Below are positions 28,501 through 36,434 of a stretch of 48,523 nucleotides of DNA, in pieces; the stretch's first letter is position 1; each line of letters opens with the position of its first letter. The stretch is from Comamonadaceae bacterium. Lineage in GTDB: Bacteria > Pseudomonadota > Gammaproteobacteria > Burkholderiales > Burkholderiaceae_C. The stretch covers positions 1 to 48,523 of the forward strand of contig CANGEE010000003.1 of the NCBI GenBank assembly GCA_947452635.1, in the 5' to 3' direction. The notes beneath the pieces are model-generated. The model worked only from the letters and a program-made list of their open reading frames with translations, did no database searches and was not told the DNA's origin. A program made the translations under genes and the position numbers.

Positions 28501-28687
28501 CATGCTGCCGATCGCGTTCGGCTGGGGCAGCGCCGACACCAGCTTCCGCTCCCCCATGGCGATTGCCGTCATCGGCGGCCTGATCACCAGCACCGTGCTC
28601 AGCCTGTTGGTGATCCCGGTGGTGTTCACCTACCTGGACGACCTGGGGCAATGGGCGGGGCGGGTGTATCGGCGGGTCACCCAATAG
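25595..28687 (+). CDS. RND-family inner-membrane efflux pump (AcrB/HAE1-like)
   Basis: A 1030-residue proton-driven pump with the standard RND plan. The first helix (IPAVMLFVLLTVAGFIAFGAM compressed) is followed by a porter domain beginning FPDLDLPTISVTASLPG. A helix bundle carries the proton-relay Asp pair in GILVDDAIVEVENI (about residues 399-400). A second porter/docking region follows, then the last bundle with the conserved Lys in GIATKNSILLVEY (about 912). All key relay residues are present. It is co-transcribed with the adaptor gene upstream. Substrates cannot be predicted; the lack of metal-specific HME signatures favours organic compounds. Confidence 0.93.
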   Translation: MLNVSSWSIRNPIPAVMLFVLLTVAGFIAFGAMKVQNFPDLDLPTISVTASLPGVAPAQLETDVARKLENALAPLQGLKHITTKVQDGVVSITAEFRLEKPVQEAVDDVRSAIQGVRADLPSDLRDPIVQKINLAGTPVLAYTVRSSRMDDEALSWLVDNEITRKLLSLRGVGAVNRVGGVTREVRIALDLNRLQALGITASEVSRQLKQVQQEGSGGRMELGVGEQPVRTLATVKTAQEVGQIELATARAGRVRLDQIATVSDTLAEQRSAASLNGKPVVGFEVVRSRGESEVAVGRLVRQALADFRLKNPDIEITEAFDFVTPVQEEYTGSLHLLYEGAILAVLVVWLFLRDLRATFVSAVALPLSVIPAFIGMAYLGFSINVVTLLALSLVIGILVDDAIVEVENIVRHLRMGKTPYQAAMEAADEIGLAVIATTFTLIAVFLPTAFMAGIPGKFFKQFGWTASLAVFASLVVARVLTPMMAAYIMRPIAHAAHEPPWLTRYMGWVAWCTRHRWVTMALATVFFIGSVLLVPLLPKGFIPPDDNSQTQVYVELPPGSTLTQTQASAEQARQLLMQVQDVKSIYTTIGGGSAGTDPFAGSGAAEVRKATLTIQLSERGTRPRKQVIEDRIRTALQPLPGVRTKVGLGGSGEKYVLVLTGEDPVALQSTAMAVERDLRTITGLGSIASTASLVRPEIAVRPDFAKAADLGVTSAAISDTLRVATLGDYDAALPKLNLSQRQVPIVVKLEADARKDLGVLERLMVPGSRGPVMLSQVASVEVAGGPAVIDRYDRQRNINFEIELSSVPLGDVTQAVQQLPSIQNLPPGVRVVEVGDAEVMGELFASFGLAMLIGVLCIYIVLVLLFKGFLHPVTILAALPLSLGGAFVGLLLAQKSFSMPSLIGLIMLMGIATKNSILLVEYAIEARRGRPAHDGHPAVAGMNRWDALMDACHKRARPIVMTTIAMGAGMLPIAFGWGSADTSFRSPMAIAVIGGLITSTVLSLLVIPVVFTYLDDLGQWAGRVYRRVTQ

Positions 28688-28710
28688 CCATGCGGCTCAA
28701 GTTCCAGCGC

Positions 28711-29580
28711 TCAGCGTGAACACGCCGGCCCGACCAGCTCGGGCCGGTACTCAAAGTGCAGGGTGTCAAAGTGCGCCCATTTGCCGCCCCAGATAAAGCC
28801 TTCTTGTTCAAAGACTTCGACCACGCGTTGCAGCTTGGCGTCTTTCAACACCTTTGCCGGGTAGGGGCACGCCCCCTGTTCGCTGCAGCCGCTCCACTGC
28901 CAGTAGCGGCCCAGGCCGTGGGGCAGGCTGAAGTCCACCGCCGCACCCCATGCGTGCATGCTCAGGCGCTGCGTGCCGGCGACGCGCCGCCAGTTCAGGC
29001 TGCCGGCCGGGCGGCGCACATAGGCGGCGGTGGCGGCGTCTTGGGCCAGCGTGCGGCCCACGCGTTCCAAGGCTGGGGCTGCGCCATTGCGGCGGGTGAA
29101 CATCAAGCTGCCACCACTGGGTGCCCAAGGCACGGGCACCACATGGCCCTGGACTTCGTCGAGGGTCGCGCCGTACATCGCCGTGAAAAAGGCGTGCGAA
29201 CGCATGCGGCCCGGGTCTTGGTGGGGCAGAGGCGGCGCGGCCTGAAAACCTGCACTGTAGGGCTGCATCATCTGGCTTTTCAGATCGGCTTGGTTCAGCA
29301 GTTCGGTGTGCGGCAGCAGGTCCTTGTGTTGGTCAAATACAAAGCGTTCGCCGCTGCGGCTGACCAAAACATCGTCTGGCCCTGTATGGGCTATTTGTGC
29401 AGCCCAAAATTCCGGGTAAGCCAAGCGCAGGCAGTCGGGGCCGCTCAGAGCTTGGGCGGGCATACCCAAGGCAAACAGGACAGGGGCCAACAGTCCCGCA
29501 ATGAAGCGGCGTTGCATGCGTGGCGGGGTAATAACGCGAATAAGACGAATAAGGCGCATCAAGCGCACAGGAAGTTTCAT
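28711..29580 (-). CDS. M15-family D,D-carboxypeptidase-like protein
   Basis: A 289-residue secreted or membrane-anchored peptidase-like protein. A basic N-terminus (RLMRLIRLIRVI) is followed by a hydrophobic signal segment ending LGMPAQALS. Zinc-site motifs of the M15/VanY fold are visible: SMHAWGAAVDF near residue 207 (His and Asp ligands) and HFDTLHFEYRPEL near 273 (catalytic acid and third His). It would trim peptidoglycan stem peptides in the periplasm. The start is the ATG that overlaps the stop of the cho-like gene (ATGA, 29577-29580), so the pair is translationally coupled. An extensin-like annotation is also possible for this group. Confidence 0.82.
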   Translation of the reverse strand: MKLPVRLMRLIRLIRVITPPRMQRRFIAGLLAPVLFALGMPAQALSGPDCLRLAYPEFWAAQIAHTGPDDVLVSRSGERFVFDQHKDLLPHTELLNQADLKSQMMQPYSAGFQAAPPLPHQDPGRMRSHAFFTAMYGATLDEVQGHVVPVPWAPSGGSLMFTRRNGAAPALERVGRTLAQDAATAAYVRRPAGSLNWRRVAGTQRLSMHAWGAAVDFSLPHGLGRYWQWSGCSEQGACPYPAKVLKDAKLQRVVEVFEQEGFIWGGKWAHFDTLHFEYRPELVGPACSR

Positions 29581-30434
29581 AAAGTGATGATCTCCACGCT
29601 GCGCGTCAGCACCGGGCGGCACAAGATTTTGTAGCCGTCGGCGTCAAAGCCTGCCGCCACGGTGCTGAGTTGGCGCGCCTCGTCCAATGTGGCGGCGCTA
29701 CCCAAATAACACCAGTGGTTGACCACGTGAATCTGCGTCAAAACTTCGTCGCGCTCCACCAGCCCGACTGCGCCCGCATAGGGCCAGCATTCCACGCGCA
29801 AGCCCAGCAGGCTGGAAAACAGACGTTCGCTGTGGGCTTGCGGCGTTTCATCACCCCGGCACACGCCCGCACATTGACGGATCGCGGCGCGAAAGCAGGC
29901 TTTGCCAGGCGGCAATTTTTCCAGGCCCAGAGGGGCATAGCACAGCTTGTTCTGGTCGGCGACGGCGCGCAGCGCATCGAGCGCGGCGTGGCGACTCGCA
30001 AACAAGCCGTACAGGTCGGGCGCGCTGGCAAAGTCGATGTCTTTGGCATACACCACTTCGGGCACGCCAGCGGTCATTTGCAAGCTGCACAGTTGCTTGT
30101 TGCGGCGCAGTTTTTGGTTGAACAGCGGGTGCTGCGCCTTGATCATTTGCGCCTCCAGCAGCAGCGCACCAATTTCGCCCGCTGTGCGGATGTGGCTGAT
30201 GCGCTGGGTTTGGCGCAACATGCGCGCCTCGTCCTGGGTGCGCAGGTGCGACAGCAAGCGCGAGCGGATGTTCACGCTCTTGCCGATGTACAGCGGCAAA
30301 TCCCCTTCTTGGCCGTGAAACACATACACACCTGCACCGGTGGGGGCATCTTCAATGGCGGCGCGCAGGTGCTGCGGATAGTCGTAGACCTGTTTGTCCT
30401 CAAAGTCGTCACGGCGGCGGCGGGGAGCGTGCAT
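29577..30434 (-). CDS. cho: Excinuclease Cho-like GIY-YIG endonuclease (UvrC N-terminal homologue)
   Basis: A 285-residue protein resembling E. coli Cho, an alternative nuclease that makes the 3' incision in nucleotide excision repair. The GIY-YIG domain is intact: GVYVF near residue 33, LYIGKSVNIRSRLLSHL near 48 with the catalytic Arg, and the Glu in LLLEAQMIK near 93. A central cysteine-containing region follows (CFRAAIRQCAGVCRGDE), as in UvrC/Cho. There is no UvrB-binding coiled coil, RNase-H-like or HhH domain, which separates it from UvrC. In other Cho proteins, SOS induction is known; no clear LexA box was found here. Confidence 0.82.
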   Translation of the reverse strand: MHAPRRRRDDFEDKQVYDYPQHLRAAIEDAPTGAGVYVFHGQEGDLPLYIGKSVNIRSRLLSHLRTQDEARMLRQTQRISHIRTAGEIGALLLEAQMIKAQHPLFNQKLRRNKQLCSLQMTAGVPEVVYAKDIDFASAPDLYGLFASRHAALDALRAVADQNKLCYAPLGLEKLPPGKACFRAAIRQCAGVCRGDETPQAHSERLFSSLLGLRVECWPYAGAVGLVERDEVLTQIHVVNHWCYLGSAATLDEARQLSTVAAGFDADGYKILCRPVLTRSVEIITL

Positions 30435-30469
30435 GGTGAATGGATTGTGACGGGGTTACGGTCAAAGTT

Positions 30470-30488
30470 CATGGCGTGGGACGCCATG
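30470..30488. repeat. Perfect 8-bp inverted repeat in the cho/glutathione peroxidase divergent gap
   Basis: CATGGCGT (30470-30477), 3-base spacer, ACGCCATG (30481-30488). It lies between the two divergent starts (30434 and 30567). It could be an operator or a short hairpin in a leader. No run of T follows, so it is not a normal terminator. Confidence 0.45.
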
Positions 30489-30566
30489 CACGGCGATCGA
30501 CACCGCGAGACAAGGATATGAAAGTAATTTAAACTCCACAGTCACAAATCAGAACTTGGAGTTCAT

Positions 30567-31157
30567 ATGAGCTTGCGCTTGGAATTGAAGGCCATTTTCG
30601 CGTTGGGCTTGGGCCTTTGCTTGAGCCTCAGCGCAGCGCTGGCGGCGGAGCCTGCGGCCAAGGCGGTCTGCCCTGCCTTGTTGCAGCACAATGTGCTGCG
30701 CTTGCAAGACGAAAAGCCACAGTCGCTGTGCCAGTACAGCGGCAAGGTGCTGCTGGTGGTCAACACCGCCAGTTACTGCGGTTTCACGCCCCAGTACAAA
30801 GACCTGGAGGCGCTGCATGCCAAATATGCCGACAAGGGTTTGGTGGTGCTGGGTTTCCCCTCCAACGACTTTGCACAAGAAAAAACCACCAACAAAGAAA
30901 TTGCTGATTTTTGCGAGAACACCTTTGGCGTGAAATTCCCCATGTTCACCAAAACCGCGGTCACCGGCGCGGATGCCTCGTCGCTGTACAAACAACTGGC
31001 TGAACTGACTGGCAAAAAGCCGAGCTGGAATTTCTTCAAATACCTGGTTGGGCGTGATGGCAAAGTGGTGGACACTTATGGCAGCATGACCAACCCCAGC
31101 AGCCGCAATGTGGTCAGCGCGATTGAAAAAAGCCTGGCCGCAGCGCCGTTGAACTGA
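30567..31157 (+). CDS. Periplasmic cysteine-type glutathione peroxidase family protein
   Basis: A 196-residue thiol peroxidase of the GPx fold. Residues 1-27 form a signal peptide (ending LSAALAA), so it should act in the periplasm. The active-site loop is NTASYCGFT, with the peroxidatic Cys near residue 71. The second family motif reads GFPSNDFAQE, where the usual NQF glutamine is Asp. The Trp/Asn region is SWNFFKYLV. Cys replaces selenocysteine, as is usual in bacteria. GGAG at 30558-30561 precedes the ATG by 5 bases. It lies 12 bases before the FAD oxidoreductase gene and probably heads the nine-gene run. The physiological reductant is unknown and may be thioredoxin-like rather than glutathione. 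Confidence 0.9.
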   Translation: MSLRLELKAIFALGLGLCLSLSAALAAEPAAKAVCPALLQHNVLRLQDEKPQSLCQYSGKVLLVVNTASYCGFTPQYKDLEALHAKYADKGLVVLGFPSNDFAQEKTTNKEIADFCENTFGVKFPMFTKTAVTGADASSLYKQLAELTGKKPSWNFFKYLVGRDGKVVDTYGSMTNPSSRNVVSAIEKSLAAAPLN

Positions 31158-31169
31158 ATTGAACTGAAC

Positions 31170-32501
31170 ATGGGTTTGCGCAAAATTGCCATCGTCGGCT
31201 CCGGCATCTCGGGACTGGCCGTCGCTCACACCTTGCATGGCTTGGCCGATATCACGCTGTATGAAGCCGGTGATTATTTTGGCGGCCATACCCACACGGT
31301 GGACGTGACCTTGCCCACTTTGCAGGGCCCGGTCACGCACGGCGTGGACACGGGCTTTTTGGTGTTCAACGAACGCACCTACCCGAATCTGATCAGCCTG
31401 TTCGCGCAATTGGGCGTGCACACCGTGGCCTCTGACATGTCGTTTTCGGTCAAGGTGCCCGGCGCCTTGAATGGTCAGCCGCTGGAGTGGAGTGGCTCTA
31501 ATTTAGACACGGTGTTTGCGCAGCGCAGCAACTTGCTGCGCCCACGCTTTTTGAAAATGCTGGCCGAGGTGCTGCGTTTTAACGCACTGTGCAACCGCAT
31601 GGCCCAGGCCAATGTCGACGCGCAGTTGCATCAGCCGTTGGCGGATTTTTTGCTCGAAAACCGTTTCAGCCCTGAATTTCGCGATTGGTATTTTTTGCCC
31701 ATGCTCGGTTGCATTTGGAGCTGCCCGACCGATCAAATGCTGCAGTTCCCGGTGGCCACCATGATTCGGTTTTGCCACAACCATGGCTTGATTCAAGTGA
31801 CCAACCGACCGCGGTGGTTCACCGTGCAAGGCGGCGCACGCCATTACGTGGACAAGATCGTGGCACACATCAGCGACAAGCGTTTGAACACGCCGGTGCG
31901 CTTGATCGAGCGTGATGACCAAGGCGTGCGCATTGTCACCGATGGCCAGGTGGAGCGGTTTGACGAGGTGGTGGTGTGCAGCCACTCTGATCAAACCCTG
32001 GCCATGTTGCGCGACGCCTCCGAGGCCGAGCGCGAGGTGCTGGGCGCGATCCGTTACCAAGCCAATGTGGCCGTTTTGCACACCGATGCCAGCGTGTTGC
32101 CGGCGCGCCCTAAAGCCTGGGCGGCCTGGAATTACGAGCGCTCGGCCAGTGCCACGCAAGAGTCCACGCGGGTGTGTTTGCACTACCTGCTCAACCGTTT
32201 GCAGCCCCTGCCTTTTGCGCAACCGGTGGTGGTCTCGCTCAATCCCATCAGCGCCATCGCCCCCGCACAAATTTTGGGGCAATATGACTATGCGCACCCG
32301 GTGTTTGACCTGGCCGCGATCGAGGCACAAAAACGTGTGCCGCAGTTGCAGGGCCAGCAGCACACCTGGTTTGCAGGCGCCTGGATGGGTTACGGTTTCC
32401 ATGAAGATGGCCTCAAGGCCGGCCTGGGTGTGGCGCGTCAATTGCTTTCGCGCATTCAGCAAGCAGGCGGCGCGCAAGCCCCGCTGTACCAGGCGGCGTG
32501 A
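31170..32501 (+). CDS. FAD-dependent amine-oxidase-like oxidoreductase (COG2907 type)
   Basis: A 443-residue flavoprotein. The N-terminal dinucleotide-binding motif is GSGISGLAVAHTL (about residues 10-22), followed by the Glu of LYEAGDYFGGHTHTV. A C-terminal FAD-contact region resembles AWMGYGFHEDGLKAG. This type is typically encoded beside DUF1365 and cyclopropane synthase-like genes, as here. In Rhodobacter sphaeroides a related flavin amine-oxidase-like gene lies in the sigma-E-controlled RSP1087-1091 operon. A role in lipid modification is therefore inferred from context. The TGA overlaps the next gene's ATG (TGATG at 32499-32503). Confidence 0.85.
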   Translation: MGLRKIAIVGSGISGLAVAHTLHGLADITLYEAGDYFGGHTHTVDVTLPTLQGPVTHGVDTGFLVFNERTYPNLISLFAQLGVHTVASDMSFSVKVPGALNGQPLEWSGSNLDTVFAQRSNLLRPRFLKMLAEVLRFNALCNRMAQANVDAQLHQPLADFLLENRFSPEFRDWYFLPMLGCIWSCPTDQMLQFPVATMIRFCHNHGLIQVTNRPRWFTVQGGARHYVDKIVAHISDKRLNTPVRLIERDDQGVRIVTDGQVERFDEVVVCSHSDQTLAMLRDASEAEREVLGAIRYQANVAVLHTDASVLPARPKAWAAWNYERSASATQESTRVCLHYLLNRLQPLPFAQPVVVSLNPISAIAPAQILGQYDYAHPVFDLAAIEAQKRVPQLQGQQHTWFAGAWMGYGFHEDGLKAGLGVARQLLSRIQQAGGAQAPLYQAA

Positions 32502-33280
32502 TGAACACCGCGGGCGCACTCCTGGGCTTGGGCACGGTGCGCCACACCCGGCTGCGCCCCGCGCGCCATGTGTTCGCCTACCCCAGTTATTTTTTGATGC
32601 TGCCCATGCGCCGTTTGCAAGCCGAGGGGGCTCATGCAGACCTGGCGCTGAACCGCCGTGCGCCGCTGTCTTTTTACGATGCCGACCATGGCGATGGCCG
32701 CAGCCCCGCCCAGGGTGGCGCGTTGGCGTGGATCACCGAGGTGCTTGCACGAGAAGGCGTGCCCCAGGCCGATGGCGAAATTTGGCTGCAGACCTTTCCA
32801 CGCGTGTGCGGTTACACCTTCAAGCCGGTGAGCTTTTGGTATTGCCACCGGCGCGATGGCCAACTTGCGGCCATCGTGGCCGAGGTGCATAACACTTTTG
32901 GCGAGCGGCACTGTTATTTGCTGGACGCACCGCGCTACGGTCACACCCTGGAGACGGGCAAAGTGTTTCACGTGTCACCGTTTTGCAAGGTCGAGGGGCA
33001 GTATCGGTTTCGCTTCATGCGCACCGTGCACCAAGGTCAAGAGCGGGTGGTGGCGCGGGTGGATCACGACGACGCCAGTGGCGCCTTGATTGAAACCAGT
33101 TGGAGCGGTGCCCTGCAACCGGCCACGCGTGCGGCCTTGCGTCAAGCTTTTTGGCGTTATCCCTTGATGACCTGGGGCGTGGTGCTGCGCATCCACTGGC
33201 AGGCGTTTTTGCTGTGGCGCAAAAAAGTGCCGTTTTGGCGTAAACCCGAGCCGCCTGAACACTTCGTGACCCGTGCTTGA
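32501..33280 (+). CDS. DUF1365 domain-containing protein
   Basis: A 259-residue soluble protein of the DUF1365 family (COG3496), which has no established biochemical role. The N-terminus GTVRHTRLRPARHVFAYPSY and the central VCGYTFKPVSFWYCH and VEVHNTFGERHCY-like region are diagnostic. The ATG at 32501 is used; the GTG one codon earlier overlaps the previous stop. It is coupled to the FAD oxidoreductase gene and precedes the cfa-like gene by 50 bases. The recurring pairing of these three suggests a joint step on membrane acyl chains. Confidence 0.87.
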   Translation: MNTAGALLGLGTVRHTRLRPARHVFAYPSYFLMLPMRRLQAEGAHADLALNRRAPLSFYDADHGDGRSPAQGGALAWITEVLAREGVPQADGEIWLQTFPRVCGYTFKPVSFWYCHRRDGQLAAIVAEVHNTFGERHCYLLDAPRYGHTLETGKVFHVSPFCKVEGQYRFRFMRTVHQGQERVVARVDHDDASGALIETSWSGALQPATRAALRQAFWRYPLMTWGVVLRIHWQAFLLWRKKVPFWRKPEPPEHFVTRA

Positions 33281-33330
33281 TAGCGCGTGGGCCTTATTTG
33301 ATCTGTGTAGTTCATTGATTTCTTGACACC

Positions 33331-34551
33331 ATGAATTCAACCACCTCTTCCCGTGCAACCCCGTCTGGCGCCCGCCCTGTGGCCGCACAGCGGGTGATTC
33401 AACTGTTGTCGCGTCTGCGGCATGGCACGCTCACCGTGCATTGGCCTGATGGCAGCGAGCAGCGTTTTGGTCAGCGTGAGGCGCCGTTAGCCGTTTTGCA
33501 TGTGCACGATTGGTCGGTCTGCGCAGAGGCGCTCAAGTCCGGCGACATTGGCTTTGCCGAAGGCTATATGCGCGGTGATTGGACAAGCCCATGCGTCACG
33601 GATTTGCTGCGGGTGCTGATCCGCAATCGCCGCGAGATGGAGGACATGATTTATGGCCATTGGGCCGGACGCTTGTTTTACCGCATCAAGCACTTTTTGA
33701 ATCGCAATAACCGCAGCAACAGCCGCAAAAACATCCACGCCCATTACGACTTGGGCAATGCGTTCTACACCCTGTGGCTGGATGGCACGATGAACTATTC
33801 ATCGGCATGGTTTGACGGTGATTTAAGCCGTCCGATGCAAGCGGCGCAAACCGCCAAGGTGCGCCGCGCACTGCGCATGACACAAGTCAAGCCGGGCGAC
33901 CGGGTGCTGGAGATCGGCTGCGGTTGGGGCGCGCTGGCCGAGGCCGCCACCACCGAGTTTGGCGCGCACCTCACCGGCGTGACCTTGTCGACCGAGCAGC
34001 TGGCTTTTGCGCAGCAGCGTCTGCAAGGCTTGCACCGCGCAGACCAAGTGGATCTGCGCTTGCAAGACTACCGCGACATCCAGGACGGTCCTTATGACGC
34101 GGTGTGTTCCATCGAGATGATCGAGGCCGTGGGACGCGAATACTGGCCCACCTACTTTGCCAGTGTGGCGCGTTTGCTCAAGCCCGGTGGCCGCGCTTGC
34201 ATTCAAAGCATCGTGATCGACGACAGCCTGTTTGAGCGCTACCTCCAATCCACCGATTTCATTCAGCAGTACATCTTTCCCGGCGGGTGCTTGCCCAGCC
34301 CGAGCGCGTTTCGCAAGCAAGCGCAGGCGGCCGGTTTGCAGGTGGTGGATGCGCTGAAATTTGGCCCCGATTATGCCGAGACGCTGCGCCGTTGGCGTCA
34401 CGGCTTCATGGCGCAATTGACTGCCGTGCGGCAGCTGGGCTTTGACGAAAGCTTCATTCATTTGTGGGAGTTTTATTTGGCTTACTGCGAAGCAGCTTTT
34501 GATGAGCACAACATCGATGTGGTGCAGTTCACCTTGGTCAAACCGGCATGA
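33331..34551 (+). CDS. cfa: Cyclopropane-fatty-acyl-phospholipid synthase family methyltransferase
   Basis: A 406-residue SAM-dependent enzyme that methylates the double bond of unsaturated phospholipid acyl chains. Conserved features are HYDLGNAFYTLWLDGTMNYS (about residue 137), the SAM-binding motif VLEIGCGWGALAEAA (about 191), and late ICOLIC-type motifs: SIEMIEAVGREYWPTYF, YIFPGGCLPS and RRWRHGF. In this neighbourhood the product may be a cyclopropane lipid or, as for the UfaM-type enzymes of Rhodobacter, a methylated precursor of furan fatty acids. Sequence alone does not decide between them. Confidence 0.9.
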   Translation: MNSTTSSRATPSGARPVAAQRVIQLLSRLRHGTLTVHWPDGSEQRFGQREAPLAVLHVHDWSVCAEALKSGDIGFAEGYMRGDWTSPCVTDLLRVLIRNRREMEDMIYGHWAGRLFYRIKHFLNRNNRSNSRKNIHAHYDLGNAFYTLWLDGTMNYSSAWFDGDLSRPMQAAQTAKVRRALRMTQVKPGDRVLEIGCGWGALAEAATTEFGAHLTGVTLSTEQLAFAQQRLQGLHRADQVDLRLQDYRDIQDGPYDAVCSIEMIEAVGREYWPTYFASVARLLKPGGRACIQSIVIDDSLFERYLQSTDFIQQYIFPGGCLPSPSAFRKQAQAAGLQVVDALKFGPDYAETLRRWRHGFMAQLTAVRQLGFDESFIHLWEFYLAYCEAAFDEHNIDVVQFTLVKPA

Positions 34552-34558
34552 GGTCCGA

Positions 34559-35107
34559 ATGAACATCACACGCAGGTTTCAGGTGCGCGCGCTGGCCGCG
34601 GGCGCGCTGTGCACCTTGGCCGGTTTGCTGCTCAGCCCGGCCCAAGCGTTTGAAGCCACCTTGCCGGGCGCGACCCCCACAGCCCCTGTGCGCATGCGGG
34701 TGTGGGGTTTTGATGTGTATGACGCCAAGCTCTGGGTTCGGCCGGGCTTTGCGCCTGCCCAGTATGTGCGCCATCCGTTTGCCCTGGAGTTGCAGTACCT
34801 GCGCGGATTGAAGGGCGATGCGATTGCCCAGCGCTCGCTCGACGAAATGAAGCGCCAAGGCCCCATCAACGAGCCGCAAGCCCAAGCTTGGCTCAAAGCC
34901 ATGCAAGCCCTGTTTCCCGATGTGCAAAAAGGCGACCGCATCACGGGCGTGCACAAGCCCGAGCAGGGCGCAGAGTTTTGGGTGAATGAACGCATGGTCG
35001 GGCAGGTGAACGACCCGCAGTTTGCACAGCTGTTTTTCGGTATTTGGTTGTCGCCGCAAACCTCCGCGCCCGAAGTGCGCAAAGCCTTGCTGGCGCAGTG
35101 GCCTTGA
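34559..35107 (+). CDS. Chalcone isomerase-like secreted protein
   Basis: A 182-residue protein with a clear signal peptide (ALAAGALCTLAGLLLSPAQA, about residues 11-30). Its mature part has the bacterial chalcone-isomerase-like fold (VWGFDVYDAKLWVRPGF; LQYLRGLKGDAIAQRSLDEM; late FFGIWLSPQTSAPEVRKALL). Such proteins bind acyl chains or unknown ligands; true chalcone isomerase activity is not implied. The ATG at 34559 lies 7 bases after the cfa stop; the longer upstream frame lies inside cfa and is rejected. It belongs to the same operon. Confidence 0.85.
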   Translation: MNITRRFQVRALAAGALCTLAGLLLSPAQAFEATLPGATPTAPVRMRVWGFDVYDAKLWVRPGFAPAQYVRHPFALELQYLRGLKGDAIAQRSLDEMKRQGPINEPQAQAWLKAMQALFPDVQKGDRITGVHKPEQGAEFWVNERMVGQVNDPQFAQLFFGIWLSPQTSAPEVRKALLAQWP

Positions 35108-35138
35108 TCATCTGACCGCCTGACCTGAAGCCCGCACC

Positions 35139-36434
35139 ATGACCGCCAATGCACCCCAGGCCGCGTTCAGCCACGCCAACAGCGCGGCGGCAGGTGGGCT
35201 GGGTTTGCCTTTGGCGTTTGTGGCCTTGCCCTTGTATGTGCATTTGCCGCATTGGTACGCCACCCACTATGGCGTGCCCTTGGCGGCGCTGGGCATGGTG
35301 CTGCTGCTGAGCCGATTGACCGATGCGTTGGTTGACCCTTGGATGGGGCGGCTCAGTGACCGCTTGTACGCACGCTCTGTCAGGGCGGTGATGGGCGCTG
35401 CGGCATTCGCCGCTGTTTGTTTGGCGGTGGGTTTCGCCGGTTTGTTTTTTCCACCCACGCGCTGGACCCTGCCTGGGCAGGGTGATGCATTGCTGTGGTG
35501 GGTGGCCGCGATGTTGACGCTCAGCCACCTGGCTTACAGCGGCATCGGGATTTTGCACCAGTCTTGGGCCGCGTTGCTCGGCGGTGACGCCGTGCAGCGC
35601 AGCCGCTTGGTCAGTTGGCGTGAAGGCTGGGGTTTGCTCGGTGTGCTGATGGCGGGGGCTTTGCCCACCCTGGTGGGCATGGGCGGCACGGCCGGCGTAC
35701 TGGTCTTGAGCTTGGCCCTGGGTTTGTGGGCCTGGCTGCGCAGCCACCCGCCGGCTGTGCAGCGTCCTTCGGCGTCGGCCCTGCCACCTGTGGCCCTGAG
35801 CCTGCCTTGGCGTTTTGTGGCGTTCAGACGCTTGATGGCGGTGTTCTTGCTCAATGGCATTGCCAGCGCGGTGCCGGCCACTTTGGTGTTGTTCTTTGTG
35901 CAAGATCAAATCCAAGCCCCAGCCGATCAGGCACCCTGGTTTTTAACTTTGTATTTTGCGGCCGGCGCACTGTCTTTGCCGGTGTGGCTGGCCTGCATTC
36001 GGCGCATCGGCTTGGCCCCGGCCTGGCTGTGCGGCATGGCGTTGTCGGTGCTGACGTTTGCGGGCGTGAGCCTGTTGGGCGCGGGCGACAGCACCGGTTT
36101 TGCCTGGGCCTGTGTGCTGTCAGGTTTGGCGTTGGGTGCTGATTTGGCGGTGCCGGGGGCTTTGCTCAATGGCCTGATCGATGCGCTGGGTTTTCGCGGC
36201 CGTGCCGAAGGCGCGTTCTTGGGCTGGTGGAGTCTGGCCACCAAGTTGAATTTGGCCTTGGCGGCGGGTACCGCCTTGCCGCTGCTGGGTCTGTGGGGCT
36301 ATGCCCCGGGCAGTCAGGCACCGGCCGCCTTGCAGGCCTTGACCTGGGCCTATGTGGGCTTGCCCTGTGCGCTCAAGCTGGGTGCGGCCTTGTGTTTGTT
36401 TGTGTTTTTCGTTCCGCCAAGGAGTCTTGTATGA
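35139..36434 (+). CDS. GPH/MFS-type transporter
   Basis: A 431-residue integral membrane protein with about twelve hydrophobic segments. The N-terminal half carries the GPH (glycoside-pentoside-hexuronide:cation symporter) pattern (LPLYVHLPHWYATHYGVPL, then SRLTDALVDPWMGRLSDR). A transporter of this type, annotated as a sodium:galactoside symporter, also sits in the sigma-E operon of Rhodobacter. Its substrate here is unknown; lipid or lipid-precursor movement is more plausible than sugar uptake given the neighbours, but this is inference. The stop overlaps the next start (ATGA at 36431-36434). Confidence 0.87.
   Translation: MTANAPQAAFSHANSAAAGGLGLPLAFVALPLYVHLPHWYATHYGVPLAALGMVLLLSRLTDALVDPWMGRLSDRLYARSVRAVMGAAAFAAVCLAVGFAGLFFPPTRWTLPGQGDALLWWVAAMLTLSHLAYSGIGILHQSWAALLGGDAVQRSRLVSWREGWGLLGVLMAGALPTLVGMGGTAGVLVLSLALGLWAWLRSHPPAVQRPSASALPPVALSLPWRFVAFRRLMAVFLLNGIASAVPATLVLFFVQDQIQAPADQAPWFLTLYFAAGALSLPVWLACIRRIGLAPAWLCGMALSVLTFAGVSLLGAGDSTGFAWACVLSGLALGADLAVPGALLNGLIDALGFRGRAEGAFLGWWSLATKLNLALAAGTALPLLGLWGYAPGSQAPAALQALTWAYVGLPCALKLGAALCLFVFFVPPRSLV

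Noticed and set aside
26768-28684. Long minus-strand frame of 638 codons opposite the RND pump
   Set aside because: It is rich in His, Gln, Arg and Gly as expected for an antisense shadow of GC-rich coding DNA, and the plus-strand pump is intact with all motifs.
29520-29580. Tandem repeat in the leader of the M15 peptidase (RLIRLIR)
   Set aside because: A short codon-level repetition in a basic signal peptide; no larger repeat unit.
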